DNA of 64,000 nt, from positions 284,855,154-284,919,153 of the forward strand of contig CM048747.1 in assembly GCA_026315105.1 (NCBI GenBank), read 5' to 3'. A program made the translations under genes and the position numbers. Source of the DNA: Locusta migratoria. Its lineage: Eukaryota > Arthropoda > Insecta > Orthoptera > Acrididae. Each line of letters opens with the position of its first letter. The stretch's first letter is position 1. A model generated the notes under the pieces. That model saw only the letters and a program-made list of their open reading frames with translations. It was not told the origin of the DNA and searched no databases. This document shows, one piece after another, positions 1 through 9,659 of this stretch.

Positions 1-1099
1 ATATTTCATCATTAATGTACAGCAAGTGTCCTAGCTGCTGTCTACGGAAAAGAGGTGAGTGACTCTAAATTTATTCATGATTCGTATTCCGAGTGAGGAG
101 ACAAATCGTTGAGTCTCTGTTAAACATTTCGCACATACTAAGTACATCGATTTGTTATGCTTTTACATTTTTGGATCAAGAATCGTAAGCAACTAGTTTA
201 TGAGGTAGCTACCAATATTTCTGCCAATCGTGGGCAGTGCTCTATATATCAAATTAATTATACCACCTGCTTATTGTTCACTCTTGTTATGTCATACACA
301 TTCAGTTGTAGAAGTCGTAACCAACTAATTTATCAGTTAGCTACCAGCAATTCTTGTCTATCGTGTGACGCGATTTTTCATAAAAATATTAATTACACCA
401 CTTCTGTAACTCGACTTCTTTATATTGATTTTGGTTTGGTAGTAATTCGTCGTGGATGAAATGGCTATAAATTTTATTTGGCTTGCCTGTATGAAATGTA
501 GCTTGGTATGCCTGATAAGCTTTCGTAATAAAATACTGTCTTTCATTTAACTTGATACACTGCGTCGTATTTATCTTTATTTTCTGAACTTATTTGTTAA
601 TTTAAGACTTTTGTAATGATTGATCATGAAGATTCTTTTTCTCAGGTCTTCTAATTTGATAAAATAATATTTGAAATATATACATATATTTTAAATCCCT
701 GATGCCTGATTTTATCCTAGGATTGACCTTACAGATTAGAGTTTAGGTAAATTTCCCTTCACTACGTAGCTGACAAATTATTCTTCCACATACATTTAGC
801 GATCTATTGAAAATCAAAGATATTATCTATGCGAAGAAGGGTTCTACTTACTGAATGATTATTTAAAAAAAAAATTAAAATTTCACTCGTCTCTATATTC
901 TTCAAAGTAACAGTTCACAAAAAATGCTCTTGGGCAAAAACTCAGAAAGAGCAAAAGTTACAAAGAGAACTGAACTCATAAAAAGCTAAACTTACAGAGA
1001 TCCTAACGTACAGAGAGCTAAACATACAGAGAGGGAGTAACCCAGCTGCGGGTGTTATCTATACTAATATTCTGACAAAATATTAGGCCTACCGTAATT
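1..1099. other. AT-rich flank, no gene recognised
   Basis: No protein family is recognisable. A plus-strand frame at 157-459 encodes 100 residues with two similar halves: NRKQLVYEVAT...INYTT, then SRNQLIYQLAT...INYTT. This reflects a degenerate DNA duplication (about 179-272 and 310-406). Purine-rich short repeats lie around 940-1040. Nothing marks a promoter or a conserved exon. Confidence 0.5.
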
Positions 1100-1298
1100 T
1101 AAGGTGTTTTCAAATGTTCAAATGTTTGTAGAACTTATGGTACTTAACTACGGGGTCATCAGTCCCTAAGCTTACAAACTACTTATGAACTAGCTTATCC
1201 TAAGGACGGCACAAATATCCATGCCCGAGGGGGGATTCGAACCCCCGTGACTGGAGCGCCTCAGTCCCCTCGGCCACCGCGGCCGGCTAAGGTGTTTT
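1100..1298 (-). repeat. tRNA-derived SINE with 11-bp target duplication
   Basis: The element body is 1111-1287 in minus orientation. Its head contains GGTGGCCGAGG (A-box-like) and the B-box GGTTCGAATCC, followed by the family body reading TTTAGGGACTGATGACCCCG, and it ends in a short AAATGTTTGAA-type tail. It is flanked by TAAGGTGTTTT at 1100-1110 and 1288-1298, the perfect duplication expected from LINE-mediated integration. It is about 177 bp, similar to at least eight other copies here. It is not a tRNA gene, because the anticodon arm does not fold as a tRNA and the body is appended. Confidence 0.9.
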
Positions 1299-1955
1299 GA
1301 CTATCTTATTCTATGGCCTTAATTACTGTAATTTACAAAGATGGTAATTGATTTGCTTAAATTTTAGAAAAATACGTAATTTCTGCTTCGTAAAAATAAT
1401 GAAATATTTACAAATGACGGAAAATGGCGATCCTAATACTAAGACTGCGATGTAGTGTTACACTTCCTGACAATACAATAATTAGTCTGTTAATAAAATT
1501 TGGTCACATTTTCAGAAGATGTCGGTACACACAATAATTACTGTTAAGGTAGCAACAAAATCCATACATCGTCTCTTTTGCATTCTGTACCCTAAACTTG
1601 ATATTTACTTTAAATAATTTGTCAATTACACAATTATCGACTTGGACATTTCTACACTGTGATACATTGTACAAGTTGCTTTTGGTGCTATCAGCTACTG
1701 TTTTAGAATGTCTGTCATTCCTCGTATGAGCACATTTACTCTCAGTTTTGCACCTTTCTTATATGATGAACTATTTTGAGAATACAACATTTTTTTTGTT
1801 AATGAGGTAGATCTTGTTCACACCACGTAACATATAACAATCACTACTAATGCCGCAACAGAACCAGTTCTCAAACTGTAATAGTAGTAACCTAAACTTT
1901 GATCTTTAATTAATTAACGGATACATAATTGTCAACTATAGCGTTTTCACTGTAT
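1299..1955. other. AT-rich spacer, nothing recognised
   Basis: No coding frame of note and no recognised repeat on either strand. It forms the 5' flank of the LTR retrotransposon. Confidence 0.5.
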
Positions 1956-1960
1956 CATAG

Positions 1961-2409
1961 TGTGGTGTCGCACAAGTACAAAGTGCGCGCCACTTACTTT
2001 CGCCGCGCGCCGCCATGCACGCACGGCGCGGCGTTCTCACGACGACAGCCACGAGCGCCCTCTGCTGCAACCCCGCTCGTGGCCACCACGGAAAGACACC
2101 GGTCACTTCGGACTGAGATAGCAACGAGTTAGGACCTTCGTAATCCGATAGGCACGAGTGAAGACTTTGCTATTGTACAGGCACTAGGCAGGCCTCTAAC
2201 AACTATGTATCAACATTCTGCAGTACTATATAAAAGTTAAGTATTGTTACATTCTGTGCAATATATATCTTTCTAATTTGCTCTAGTGTTTATAGTTTCT
2301 GGCTGCTCCCCTCCGTACCTGCACCAGCGTGTCGGTCTCATTCCACTCGGCCACCGACACCTACGACAAGGCTGGGACACAAAAGCGGCGACGAAGTCGG
2401 GACACAAAA
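1961..2409 (+). repeat. 5' LTR of the gypsy element
   Basis: The LTR begins TGTGGTGTCG and ends GGGACACAAAA, so its 3' end is not the usual CA. The end is defined by the start of the target duplication after the 3' LTR and by loss of identity after 2409. A TATATAAAA box at 2227-2235 probably drives the genomic transcript. The last part (2374-2398) is a diverged copy of the next 25 bases, which span the LTR end and primer site. Confidence 0.92.
2227..2235 (+). promoter_or_regulatory. TATA box of the LTR promoter
   Basis: TATATAAAA lies 266 bases into the 5' LTR, with an identical copy at 7743-7751 in the 3' LTR. Its position fits an RNA polymerase II promoter at the U3/R boundary. The transcription start itself is not visible. 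Confidence 0.6.
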
Positions 2410-2410
2410 G

Positions 2411-2428
2411 TGGCGACGAGGATGGGAT
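2411..2428 (+). promoter_or_regulatory. Primer-binding site, tRNA-Ser(GCT)-like
   Basis: TGGCGACGAGGATGGGAT starts one base after the 5' LTR. It is the reverse complement of a tRNA 3' end, CCA included, and matches my recollection of insect tRNA-Ser(GCT). The tRNA would prime minus-strand DNA synthesis. Assignment to that isoacceptor is from memory; the position and TGG start are seen directly. Confidence 0.75.
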
Positions 2429-2643
2429 AGACGAACCTTGGACCAGCCCGCTTGCAGCAGCCAGACAGCAGCAGTCGGAGCACGCAAAAATTGCACCCGC
2501 CCACCCACCCTTATTATAAGATTTTTGGGGGAACATATTCAGTTACGTGTTTGTGAACTTTTTTGTTGCAGAGCGTCCTCTTTCATATTGCATTTGTGTT
2601 TTGGTTAGAAGTTACTTGTATACGCGGCGCCTAATCGGTCAGC

Positions 2644-5600
2644 ATGGCCACTACCCCGAACCCAAACTTAATGGAAATTATTCAGTTACAGACGGCGCAA
2701 ATCTCACAACTTCTCAACGCAGTGGCGCAGTTGACGGCAACTCAACAACAGCCGTCGCATCAGCAGCCCACACCTGCCGCCGCACCGCTTCCGACGTTCC
2801 GCCAGTACAACGAACGTGAGGAAGAATGGAGTGACTATTTCGCGCAGTTTCAAGAACTCGTCGCGGCTCATCAAATTACAGGTCAGAGAGTGAAGAACCT
2901 TTTCTTATCGATTGTGGGCCCCCAGACGTTCGTACTATTGCAAAAACTTTTCCCTCTCGCATCTCCTCGTGATGTAGACTTTGAACAAATTGTAGATGCA
3001 CTGAATGCTCATTATGAGAGAAAAGTTCTTGTAGCCGCTGCACGATACCGATTTTTCAGACTTAAAAAATTACCGCAGCAGTCACACCAAGAGTGGATTA
3101 CGGAATTGAAGGGCTTAACCCGCCAATGTAAATTTACTTGCTCTTGTGGACTTTCGTATAGTGACGTGATGTTGAGGGATGCGATTACGCAGAATATTCA
3201 GGACCCCAGAATTAGAGCAGCAATTCTGAAACAGTCTGACCCCTCATTAGACAGTGTACTGCAGCTTATAGAAGCGCATGATACTTTTGACTTAGCAGAT
3301 GTAGAAATGCAAAGCCACAGTGTAAATTCAGTGCGCCGCAACGGACGCTTTCCTAGCCGTAGTTCTCAGTATAGCACTAGTGATTCTTATTTTTCTACAG
3401 GCCGTGCTGAACATACAGTGAACAGTAGCCAGTGTAAAAGTGCGACACAAAGGTCGCCCCGTCGTGTTAGAAACAGTGATATGAATAACGGGCGCCAACG
3501 CTCATTTCAGAAAAATGTACGTAAATCTTGCCCCCAGTGTGTGTCTCGCCACAAGCGTGCTCATTGTCCTAGTCGCAACGCAACCTGTTATCAATGTGGC
3601 AAATCGGGACATGTGCAGTCTGTGTGTATGCAAATTAAAAACTCAAAGAACAGTAACGTTAGAAACAGTGCTTCGCAAAGTGCGAGAGCAGTGCATACAG
3701 TAAATGTTATAGACGCTGTGGAATTGAACAGTGCTTTAGTTGGTTCTCAATTGCAGGAAAGTAGTTCTGCGCCTATGGCAAAACTATATAGTGCACCACG
3801 TAGCAAGTGCCGACGAGCGCGTAAAACAGTGCAACGGAAAAGGGTTCGGGACAAGCAAAATGACTATGAACAGTGCATTCCTGTAGTGAAAATAGTGCCT
3901 TCTGCAACTGCTCCTTGTAATAGTGCCCAGTACTGTGTAGCTAGTGACAGTAGACACCAAGTAGCTACTCAAAAGCGTAGTGCAGTAGTTAGTACATCTG
4001 GAGTAGCTTCGCATTGCGCGGACGCCGATCCGGCGGTAGTGTCATCTAGTGACAGTGTGGTTAATCCGCTGCGTGCCGAGTCTGCGCCACTTACTTCACT
4101 ACGCGGCCCGCGCAGACGCAGCAAACAAACCGTAGCAGACGTTGCCCACATTCGCGCACCTGTCGAGCGCCGCAAGCAAAAACTGTTTGTGACTCTCTTC
4201 GTAGAAAATAAGACGGTGCAATTTCAGCTTGATACTGGTTCCGCTGTCACATTAATAAATAAAGATACTTATGAACTTCTGGGTTCGCCAAAATTGTCGC
4301 CGTCACAGCAAGTGTTAACAGCTTATACAGGTGAAAATATTCCCGTGCTAGGAACGTGTAGCCTGCCTGCCTCCTTTCAAGGTGTCACGAAAACAGTTGC
4401 TTTTGTTGTTCTTCAGGCCAAATCGACGCAGAACATTTTTGGACTAGATGCATTTGATTTGTTTGGCTTATCAATTCAAAGAGATGTTCTTCAAATTTCG
4501 TCAATAGTGCCTCAGGATAAAATCAATGCATTGTGTGACAAATATAGTGACTTGTTTTCGCCGGAACTAGGTTGTGCAAAAGACTTCGTGGCACATGTAA
4601 CTTTAAAAGAGTCTGCAGTTCCAAAATTTCGTAAAGCTAGACCAGTGCCTATCGCCTTGCGTGATACAGTTGCCGAAGAACTTAAACGTTGGCAAGATAG
4701 TGGGGTGATTTCTCCTGTTTCTGCGAGTCAGTGGGCCTCGCCTATAGTAATTATACCCAAGCCGTCAGGAAAACTTCGTCTCTGTGCGGACTTCAAATCA
4801 ACAGTGAACAGTCAAACAATTGTCGACACTTATCCCCTGCCCAGACCTGAGGAACTGATGGACAAATTAGGACAGTCTCGCTTCTTTTCCAAGATTGATT
4901 TAGCAGAGGCATACTTACAGATTCCACTTGATGACGAGTCAAAAAAGTTTTTCGTCATTAATACTCACATGGGCCTTTTTCAATTTCAACGCCTACCCTT
5001 TGGCAGTTCTTCCGCCCCTGCTATTTTTCAGCGTTTTTTGGAACAGCTGACAGTTTCGGTACCTTGTTGCTCGAACTATTTAGATGACATTGTGGTATCC
5101 GGATGTACAGTTGAAGAACATTTAGCAAACCTGGAGTGCCTTTTCAAAGTTTTGACTGCAGCAGGTCTACGTTGCAATAAAGCAAAGTGTTCGTTTTTTC
5201 AAACTGAAATAGAGTACCTAGGCCATGTGATTAATGCCCAAGGAATTCATCCCTTACAGTCACATCTTCGAGCAATCAAAGACTTGCCTCCTCCTAAGAA
5301 TGTGCATGAATTGCAAGCAGTAATGGGAAAGCTTAACTATTATTTCAGATTTATTCCCAATGCCTCTCAGATTGCAGCTCCACTGCATCACTTACGTAGG
5401 AAGAATGTTCCTTTTGTTTGGTCCAAAGATTGTCAGGTTGCCTTTGACAAACTAAAGTCTGCACTACTCAGTGATGCATGTTTGATTCCCTTTGACCCAC
5501 AGAAGCCTGTAGTGTTAGCAGTTGAAGCCTCGTCGTACGGTCTGGGTGTTGTTCTGTCGCATCGTATTGGATGTCACGATCGTCCTATTGCCTTTGCATC

Positions 5601-7632
5601 CAAGCTACTGACGCCGACGCAACAGAATTACAGTCAGATAGAAAAGGAGGCCTTAGCAATCATTTACGGCGTCGCAAAGTTTCATCATTATCTCTATGGC
5701 AGAAAATTCTATTTGTTGACAGACCACAAGCCTCTCACTTCGTTGTTCTCACCCACAAAGCCAATTCCGCCACGTACGGCACAAAAGATTCAGAGATGGT
5801 CCTTGATATTGTCAAATTATCAGTATGAGATTTTGTACCGACCTACCACTAAACATGCCAACGCGGACACACTTTCCCGACTTCCGGTTGGCCAGGATGT
5901 ATCATTTGATTCTTCGGAAATGGCATGTTGTCAGATAGACTCCAGAGATGCTACCGCTGTCGCAGATTTCCCTTTGAACTCTCGTCGGGTTGCACAGGAA
6001 ACAGCTGCAGACCTAAGTTTTGTTCACTCAGGGTGGCCTGCCAGAGCCAAAGACATTGATCGGCCTCTGGTTCGACGTTATTTTGCACAACGTCATGCAT
6101 TATCTTTAAGTCAGGGTGTACTGTTGTTGCATACCGACAACGACCAAGCAAGAGTGATTGTTCCTCGTTCCCTGCAACGTGAAGTGTTACGCCTCCTGCA
6201 TCAAGGACATTGGGGCATTGTTAGGACAAAGCAACTGGCCAAACGTCATTGTACCTGGGTTGGTATGGACGCTCAGATAGAGGACATGACGTCACAGTGT
6301 ACTGTTTGTGCGGAGCATCAGGCGGCTCCACCGCAACGTTTCTCAGACTGGCCACGCCCCACGGGACCATGGCAACGTTTACATATTGACTTTGCCGGAC
6401 CTTTCTGGAATACGCGCTGGTTAATTGTTGTAGACGCTTTCAGCAAGTTTCCTTTTGTGATTGCCATGAACTCAACGACAGCTTCTAGTACAATCAGTGC
6501 CTTAACATCAGTGTTTTGCATCGAAGGCTTGCCTGAAACTATCGTCAGTGACAATGGACCTCAGTTTGTTAGTGCGGAATTTCAACAGTTTTGTCGTGTG
6601 AATGGCATTCAGCATATCACCACCGCACCTTTTCACCCTCAGTCCAATGGTGAAGCAGAACGTTTCGTTCGAACATTCAAGTCTCACATGGAGAAGATGA
6701 AAGGTCAGCACTCCAGGCAGCAAGCTCTTCAAATTTTCCTGTCTACGTATCGGTGCATGCCACGTGACGGCCCGTCTCCTGCCGAGCTGCTACACGGCCG
6801 CCGTCACCGCACTCTCCTTCACCTGCTGCAGCCTCCCACGCACCGAGTCGGTTCGTATGGCGCTACGCGTTTTCAGGTTTCCACGCCGGTGCTGTACAGG
6901 GTGTTTGCTGGAAACAAGAAGACATGGATGCCGGGCACCATTCAGCGCGTGCTTGGTCGCAATATGTTTATTGTACGTTCTTCCACAGGGTCGGAGCTGC
7001 GGCGCCACGCAAACCAATTGCGCCTGCACAGACCGCGCGATCCTGTCTCCGGTTTCTTGATTCCAGACCCAGTTCTGCGCCAGGGAGCACAACCACATCG
7101 TTCGTCCCCGGACTACGAGATCCCTATGGACGTCGACGTACATCCGACGCAGTCGTCGCCGCCGCTGTCGCCGCCGCAGATGACAGCGTCACCGAGAGGG
7201 ACTCCGGGACCGCACGGCCCCCCCCAGCTTGGGCCACGCACCTCAGAAGAAGATGACCTGCTCCCTCTGGGCGGGGGCGGGCGCCCTTCCCCAGGTTTCG
7301 GCGGGTTCCCTGGAGGATCGCAAGGCGGATGCCGGGGCGCGGACGGCGTCTCGATCCCGGCCTCAGCTACGACGCCCGTCCCACCAGTAACGCCCCCGCT
7401 CAGGCCCTCCTCCCAGTGCCGTCGCCGTGGCCCTCAGCCCTACGCCACGACGGCGCGGCGGTTTGGGGGGGAGGGGTGTGGTGTCGCACAAGTACAAAGT
7501 GCGCGCCACTTACTTTCGCCGCGCGCCGCCATGCACGCACGGCGCGGCGTTCTCACGACGACAGCCACGAGCGCCCTCTGCTGCAACCCCGCTCGTGGCC
7601 ACCACGGAAAGACACCGGTCACTTCGGACTGA
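2644..7632 (+). CDS. Gag-Pol polyprotein of Ty3/gypsy retrotransposon
   Basis: One intact 1,662-residue frame. Gag occupies roughly residues 1-330 and ends in a CCHC zinc knuckle (CYQCGKSGHVQSVC) preceded by a second Cys/His cluster. The aspartic protease motif DTGS is near residue 530. The reverse transcriptase has Asp752 (KIDLAEAY) and YLDD at 812-815. RNase H follows with EKEALA, TDHKPL and NADTLSR, but the usual first Asp of its active site is Glu961 (VEAS). Integrase has an HHCC finger (His1186 to CTVC about 1219) and catalytic D1249, D1303 and E1339, spaced D-35-E. After a GPY/F-like region the C-terminus is Pro/Gly/Arg-rich, and the frame runs about 156 nt into the 3' LTR. Gag and Pol are fused with no frameshift. 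The ATG at 2644 lies 216 nt after the primer site. Confidence 0.95.
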   Translation: MATTPNPNLMEIIQLQTAQISQLLNAVAQLTATQQQPSHQQPTPAAAPLPTFRQYNEREEEWSDYFAQFQELVAAHQITGQRVKNLFLSIVGPQTFVLLQKLFPLASPRDVDFEQIVDALNAHYERKVLVAAARYRFFRLKKLPQQSHQEWITELKGLTRQCKFTCSCGLSYSDVMLRDAITQNIQDPRIRAAILKQSDPSLDSVLQLIEAHDTFDLADVEMQSHSVNSVRRNGRFPSRSSQYSTSDSYFSTGRAEHTVNSSQCKSATQRSPRRVRNSDMNNGRQRSFQKNVRKSCPQCVSRHKRAHCPSRNATCYQCGKSGHVQSVCMQIKNSKNSNVRNSASQSARAVHTVNVIDAVELNSALVGSQLQESSSAPMAKLYSAPRSKCRRARKTVQRKRVRDKQNDYEQCIPVVKIVPSATAPCNSAQYCVASDSRHQVATQKRSAVVSTSGVASHCADADPAVVSSSDSVVNPLRAESAPLTSLRGPRRRSKQTVADVAHIRAPVERRKQKLFVTLFVENKTVQFQLDTGSAVTLINKDTYELLGSPKLSPSQQVLTAYTGENIPVLGTCSLPASFQGVTKTVAFVVLQAKSTQNIFGLDAFDLFGLSIQRDVLQISSIVPQDKINALCDKYSDLFSPELGCAKDFVAHVTLKESAVPKFRKARPVPIALRDTVAEELKRWQDSGVISPVSASQWASPIVIIPKPSGKLRLCADFKSTVNSQTIVDTYPLPRPEELMDKLGQSRFFSKIDLAEAYLQIPLDDESKKFFVINTHMGLFQFQRLPFGSSSAPAIFQRFLEQLTVSVPCCSNYLDDIVVSGCTVEEHLANLECLFKVLTAAGLRCNKAKCSFFQTEIEYLGHVINAQGIHPLQSHLRAIKDLPPPKNVHELQAVMGKLNYYFRFIPNASQIAAPLHHLRRKNVPFVWSKDCQVAFDKLKSALLSDACLIPFDPQKPVVLAVEASSYGLGVVLSHRIGCHDRPIAFASKLLTPTQQNYSQIEKEALAIIYGVAKFHHYLYGRKFYLLTDHKPLTSLFSPTKPIPPRTAQKIQRWSLILSNYQYEILYRPTTKHANADTLSRLPVGQDVSFDSSEMACCQIDSRDATAVADFPLNSRRVAQETAADLSFVHSGWPARAKDIDRPLVRRYFAQRHALSLSQGVLLLHTDNDQARVIVPRSLQREVLRLLHQGHWGIVRTKQLAKRHCTWVGMDAQIEDMTSQCTVCAEHQAAPPQRFSDWPRPTGPWQRLHIDFAGPFWNTRWLIVVDAFSKFPFVIAMNSTTASSTISALTSVFCIEGLPETIVSDNGPQFVSAEFQQFCRVNGIQHITTAPFHPQSNGEAERFVRTFKSHMEKMKGQHSRQQALQIFLSTYRCMPRDGPSPAELLHGRRHRTLLHLLQPPTHRVGSYGATRFQVSTPVLYRVFAGNKKTWMPGTIQRVLGRNMFIVRSSTGSELRRHANQLRLHRPRDPVSGFLIPDPVLRQGAQPHRSSPDYEIPMDVDVHPTQSSPPLSPPQMTASPRGTPGPHGPPQLGPRTSEEDDLLPLGGGGRPSPGFGGFPGGSQGGCRGADGVSIPASATTPVPPVTPPLRPSSQCRRRGPQPYATTARRFGGEGCGVAQVQSARHLLSPRAAMHARRGVLTTTATSALCCNPARGHHGKTPVTSD
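7461..7476 (+). promoter_or_regulatory. Polypurine tract
   Basis: A G-rich run (GGGGGGGGAGGGG) directly precedes the TGTGG start of the 3' LTR. This is the expected primer for plus-strand DNA synthesis by the element's RT/RNase H. It lies inside the gag-pol frame, so it also encodes part of the low-complexity C-terminus. Confidence 0.8.
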
Positions 7633-7925
7633 GATAGCAACGAGTTAGGACCTTCGTAATCCGATAGGCACGAGTGAAGACTTTGCTATTGTACAGGCAC
7701 TAGGCAGGCCTCTAACAACTATGTATCAACATTCTGCAGTACTATATAAAAGTTAAGTATTGTTACATTCTGTGCAATATATATCTTTCTAATTTGCTCT
7801 AGTGTTTATAGTTTCTGGCTGCTCCCCTCCGTACCTGCACCAGCGTGTCGGTCTCATTCCACTCGGCCACCGACACCTACGACAAGGCTGGGACACAAAA
7901 GCGGCGACGAAGTCGGGACACAAAA
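7477..7925 (+). repeat. 3' LTR of the gypsy element
   Basis: Same length as the 5' LTR and indistinguishable by eye across its 449 bases. It contains the gag-pol stop codon (7630-7632). CATAG follows at 7926-7930. Confidence 0.92.
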
Positions 7926-7930
7926 CATAG

Positions 7931-8870
7931 CCTTGCGTGTTCTTCTGCTGCTATCATTCGCCGTTAGAAATTGCCAGTTACTCCACCCGTGTTCACATTT
8001 ATTTTGGACATAAAATTTGTGTCAAACATTGATCAGTATTTAATTTAATTAATGAACTATTTGTCTGTCTGATTAACGAATCGGATCTTGGGCTACAACC
8101 GGAATTGTCATTCATTGTTTAACCAGACTCGTGTTATGGATAGTTAAGCGCATTAACAGGGCCATATACATTGCTATCAGTCGATGCCAGGCTGATTATA
8201 ATATTTACTGGTATTTTAATTACAGACATTCGGATCAGTTTTTACATTCACAGTGCTGTACCAGTCTAGCATCAGCATACAAACAGAAGCACACTCACTC
8301 ACACACACACACACACACCACACACACACACACGTACATTACAGATTGAGATTATAAATTAAATTTATTTTATTTAACCCTTTGCGCGAGACCACCTTTA
8401 ATTTAATGTCTCAAAAGCGGCTCAGTGGCTGCTCTGTAAAACCACCACGGCACTGGAGTACACTACTCTTTTTCGTCAAGAAAATCAGTTCACTGCCGGC
8501 CTGGGGGAATAAGTTCGCGCGGGAAAGCAACACAAACATTCAGCTGCGCAGTGTATGTGCCGGTGTTAGCTGTTGCTGAAGATCTTGTGGTCACATATAC
8601 TGAATTATAGCTGTATTATCTTCTGAGTTGGCATAGTTCTGGTAAGTTACCAAAGGTTATGTATTGTAGAGTAGAGTAATATGTTATTTTGATCCATGTC
8701 TTGAAGAACTTCGTGCACTGGACTACTGGTTTCACTACGTAATCATGTGTTCTAAAGACATTTGTACGTACTCGAGTACTTTTCTCACTTTATTTATTAG
8801 TTTTACATATCATTTGTAATGTAATTATACCAAATAAAATTGATTCAAAGCTCAGTTTCGTTCCTTGGCC
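7931..8870. other. AT-rich spacer with a CA microsatellite
   Basis: No gene is recognised. An imperfect (CA)n tract spans about 8293-8333. Short frames here are low-complexity or lack family resemblance. Confidence 0.5.
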
Positions 8871-8904
8871 TACAAAGGGTTAAACATATATGTTTCATTC
8901 TTGA

Positions 8905-9659
8905 ATATTCCATCATCTTTCGGGAGTGCACCCGGGACAGCAACAATTCTTCGTCCGATATTTCGGCTGCAAACCTTACAGCCATCTTCAAGGAGAGTCC
9001 AAGTGAGTGTGGAAAACGTTATATAGGTCAAACCATGCGCACTGTGCAGGAACGATGCGTTGAGCACCAACGGTATACACGCCTTCTTCAGTCCAACAAG
9101 TCTGCAGTAGGCGAAAATTGTATTTCTACTGACCATTCCATGAATTACAAAGGAGTAAAGATTTTAACCACAGCTTCTACTTTCTGGGACTCAGTTGTAA
9201 AGGAAGCTGTACACATACAACTGCAGACCACCTGCTAAATGGTGACGATGGATTTCATCTTGACAATGCATGGAAGTCACTTATATCACGCCTTCGTTCC
9301 GAAAGAATGTCTGCGTCTTGTATTCCGATTGAGGTTACCACTTTTAATGATTAATTATTCATTTGTAAGCACTGTGGATACGTAACAGCTCTGTTTATGT
9401 TTGCACTCACTGTTCACAGGTTATCTTGGAAGTATATAATTATCTATGACTGGCACAGCAGTTACGAATGTGATATCTTCGAGCATGCGCAGTCTAATCC
9501 TCAGTAGCTTTGCATCACGTGATTTACCGTATAAATAGGCGCAGACGCTGAGAACTCTGTCTTGGACTCGCCTTGAAGATGGCTGTAAGGTCTGCAGCCG
9601 AAATATCGGACGAAGAATTGTCGCTGTCCCGGGTGCACTCCGGAAAGATGATGGAATAT
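8905..9659 (+). mobile_element. Penelope-like element remnant with inverted terminal repeats
   Basis: Two near-identical 99-bp arms in opposite orientation (8905-9003 and 9561-9659, about four differences) flank a GIY-YIG endonuclease frame. Penelope-like elements encode an RT followed by this endonuclease and often carry terminal repeats in inverted or direct orientation. Here the RT is absent, so this is a truncated or rearranged copy. Each arm carries TTGAAGA, a hairpin (GGCTG/CAGCC) and GAAA, an order resembling the hammerhead ribozymes described in these elements. Confidence 0.75.
8972..9238 (+). pseudogene. GIY-YIG endonuclease domain, Penelope-like
   Basis: The frame reads GKRYIGQT, then ERCVEHQRYTR, a KSAVGEN segment, and near its end WDSVVKEAVHIQ. 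These match the YIG, Arg and catalytic-Glu blocks of GIY-YIG endonucleases of Penelope-like elements, which nick target DNA to prime insertion. About 85 residues remain. The upstream coding part is replaced by the inverted repeat, and no RT domain is visible, so it is a fragment. An alternative is a GIY-YIG domain from another retroelement class, but the terminal repeats favour Penelope-like. Confidence 0.78.

Larger units (their letters stand above)
1956..7930 (+). mobile_element. Complete Ty3/gypsy LTR retrotransposon
   Basis: A full-length element. LTRs at 1961-2409 and 7477-7925 (449 bp each, constant offset 5516) show no difference that I can see. The flanking CATAG at 1956-1960 and 7926-7930 is a perfect 5-bp target duplication. 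A primer-binding site follows the 5' LTR, a G-rich polypurine tract precedes the 3' LTR, and one open gag-pol frame lies between. Identical LTRs imply recent insertion or gene conversion. Domain order protease-RT-RNase H-integrase identifies the Ty3/gypsy (Metaviridae) superfamily. No envelope frame is present. All cis parts and the frame look intact, so it is a candidate for recent mobility. Confidence 0.95.

Noticed and set aside
6790..7143. 117-residue minus frame in the gypsy element
   Set aside because: Shadow of the gag-pol frame on the other strand with no motif of its own.
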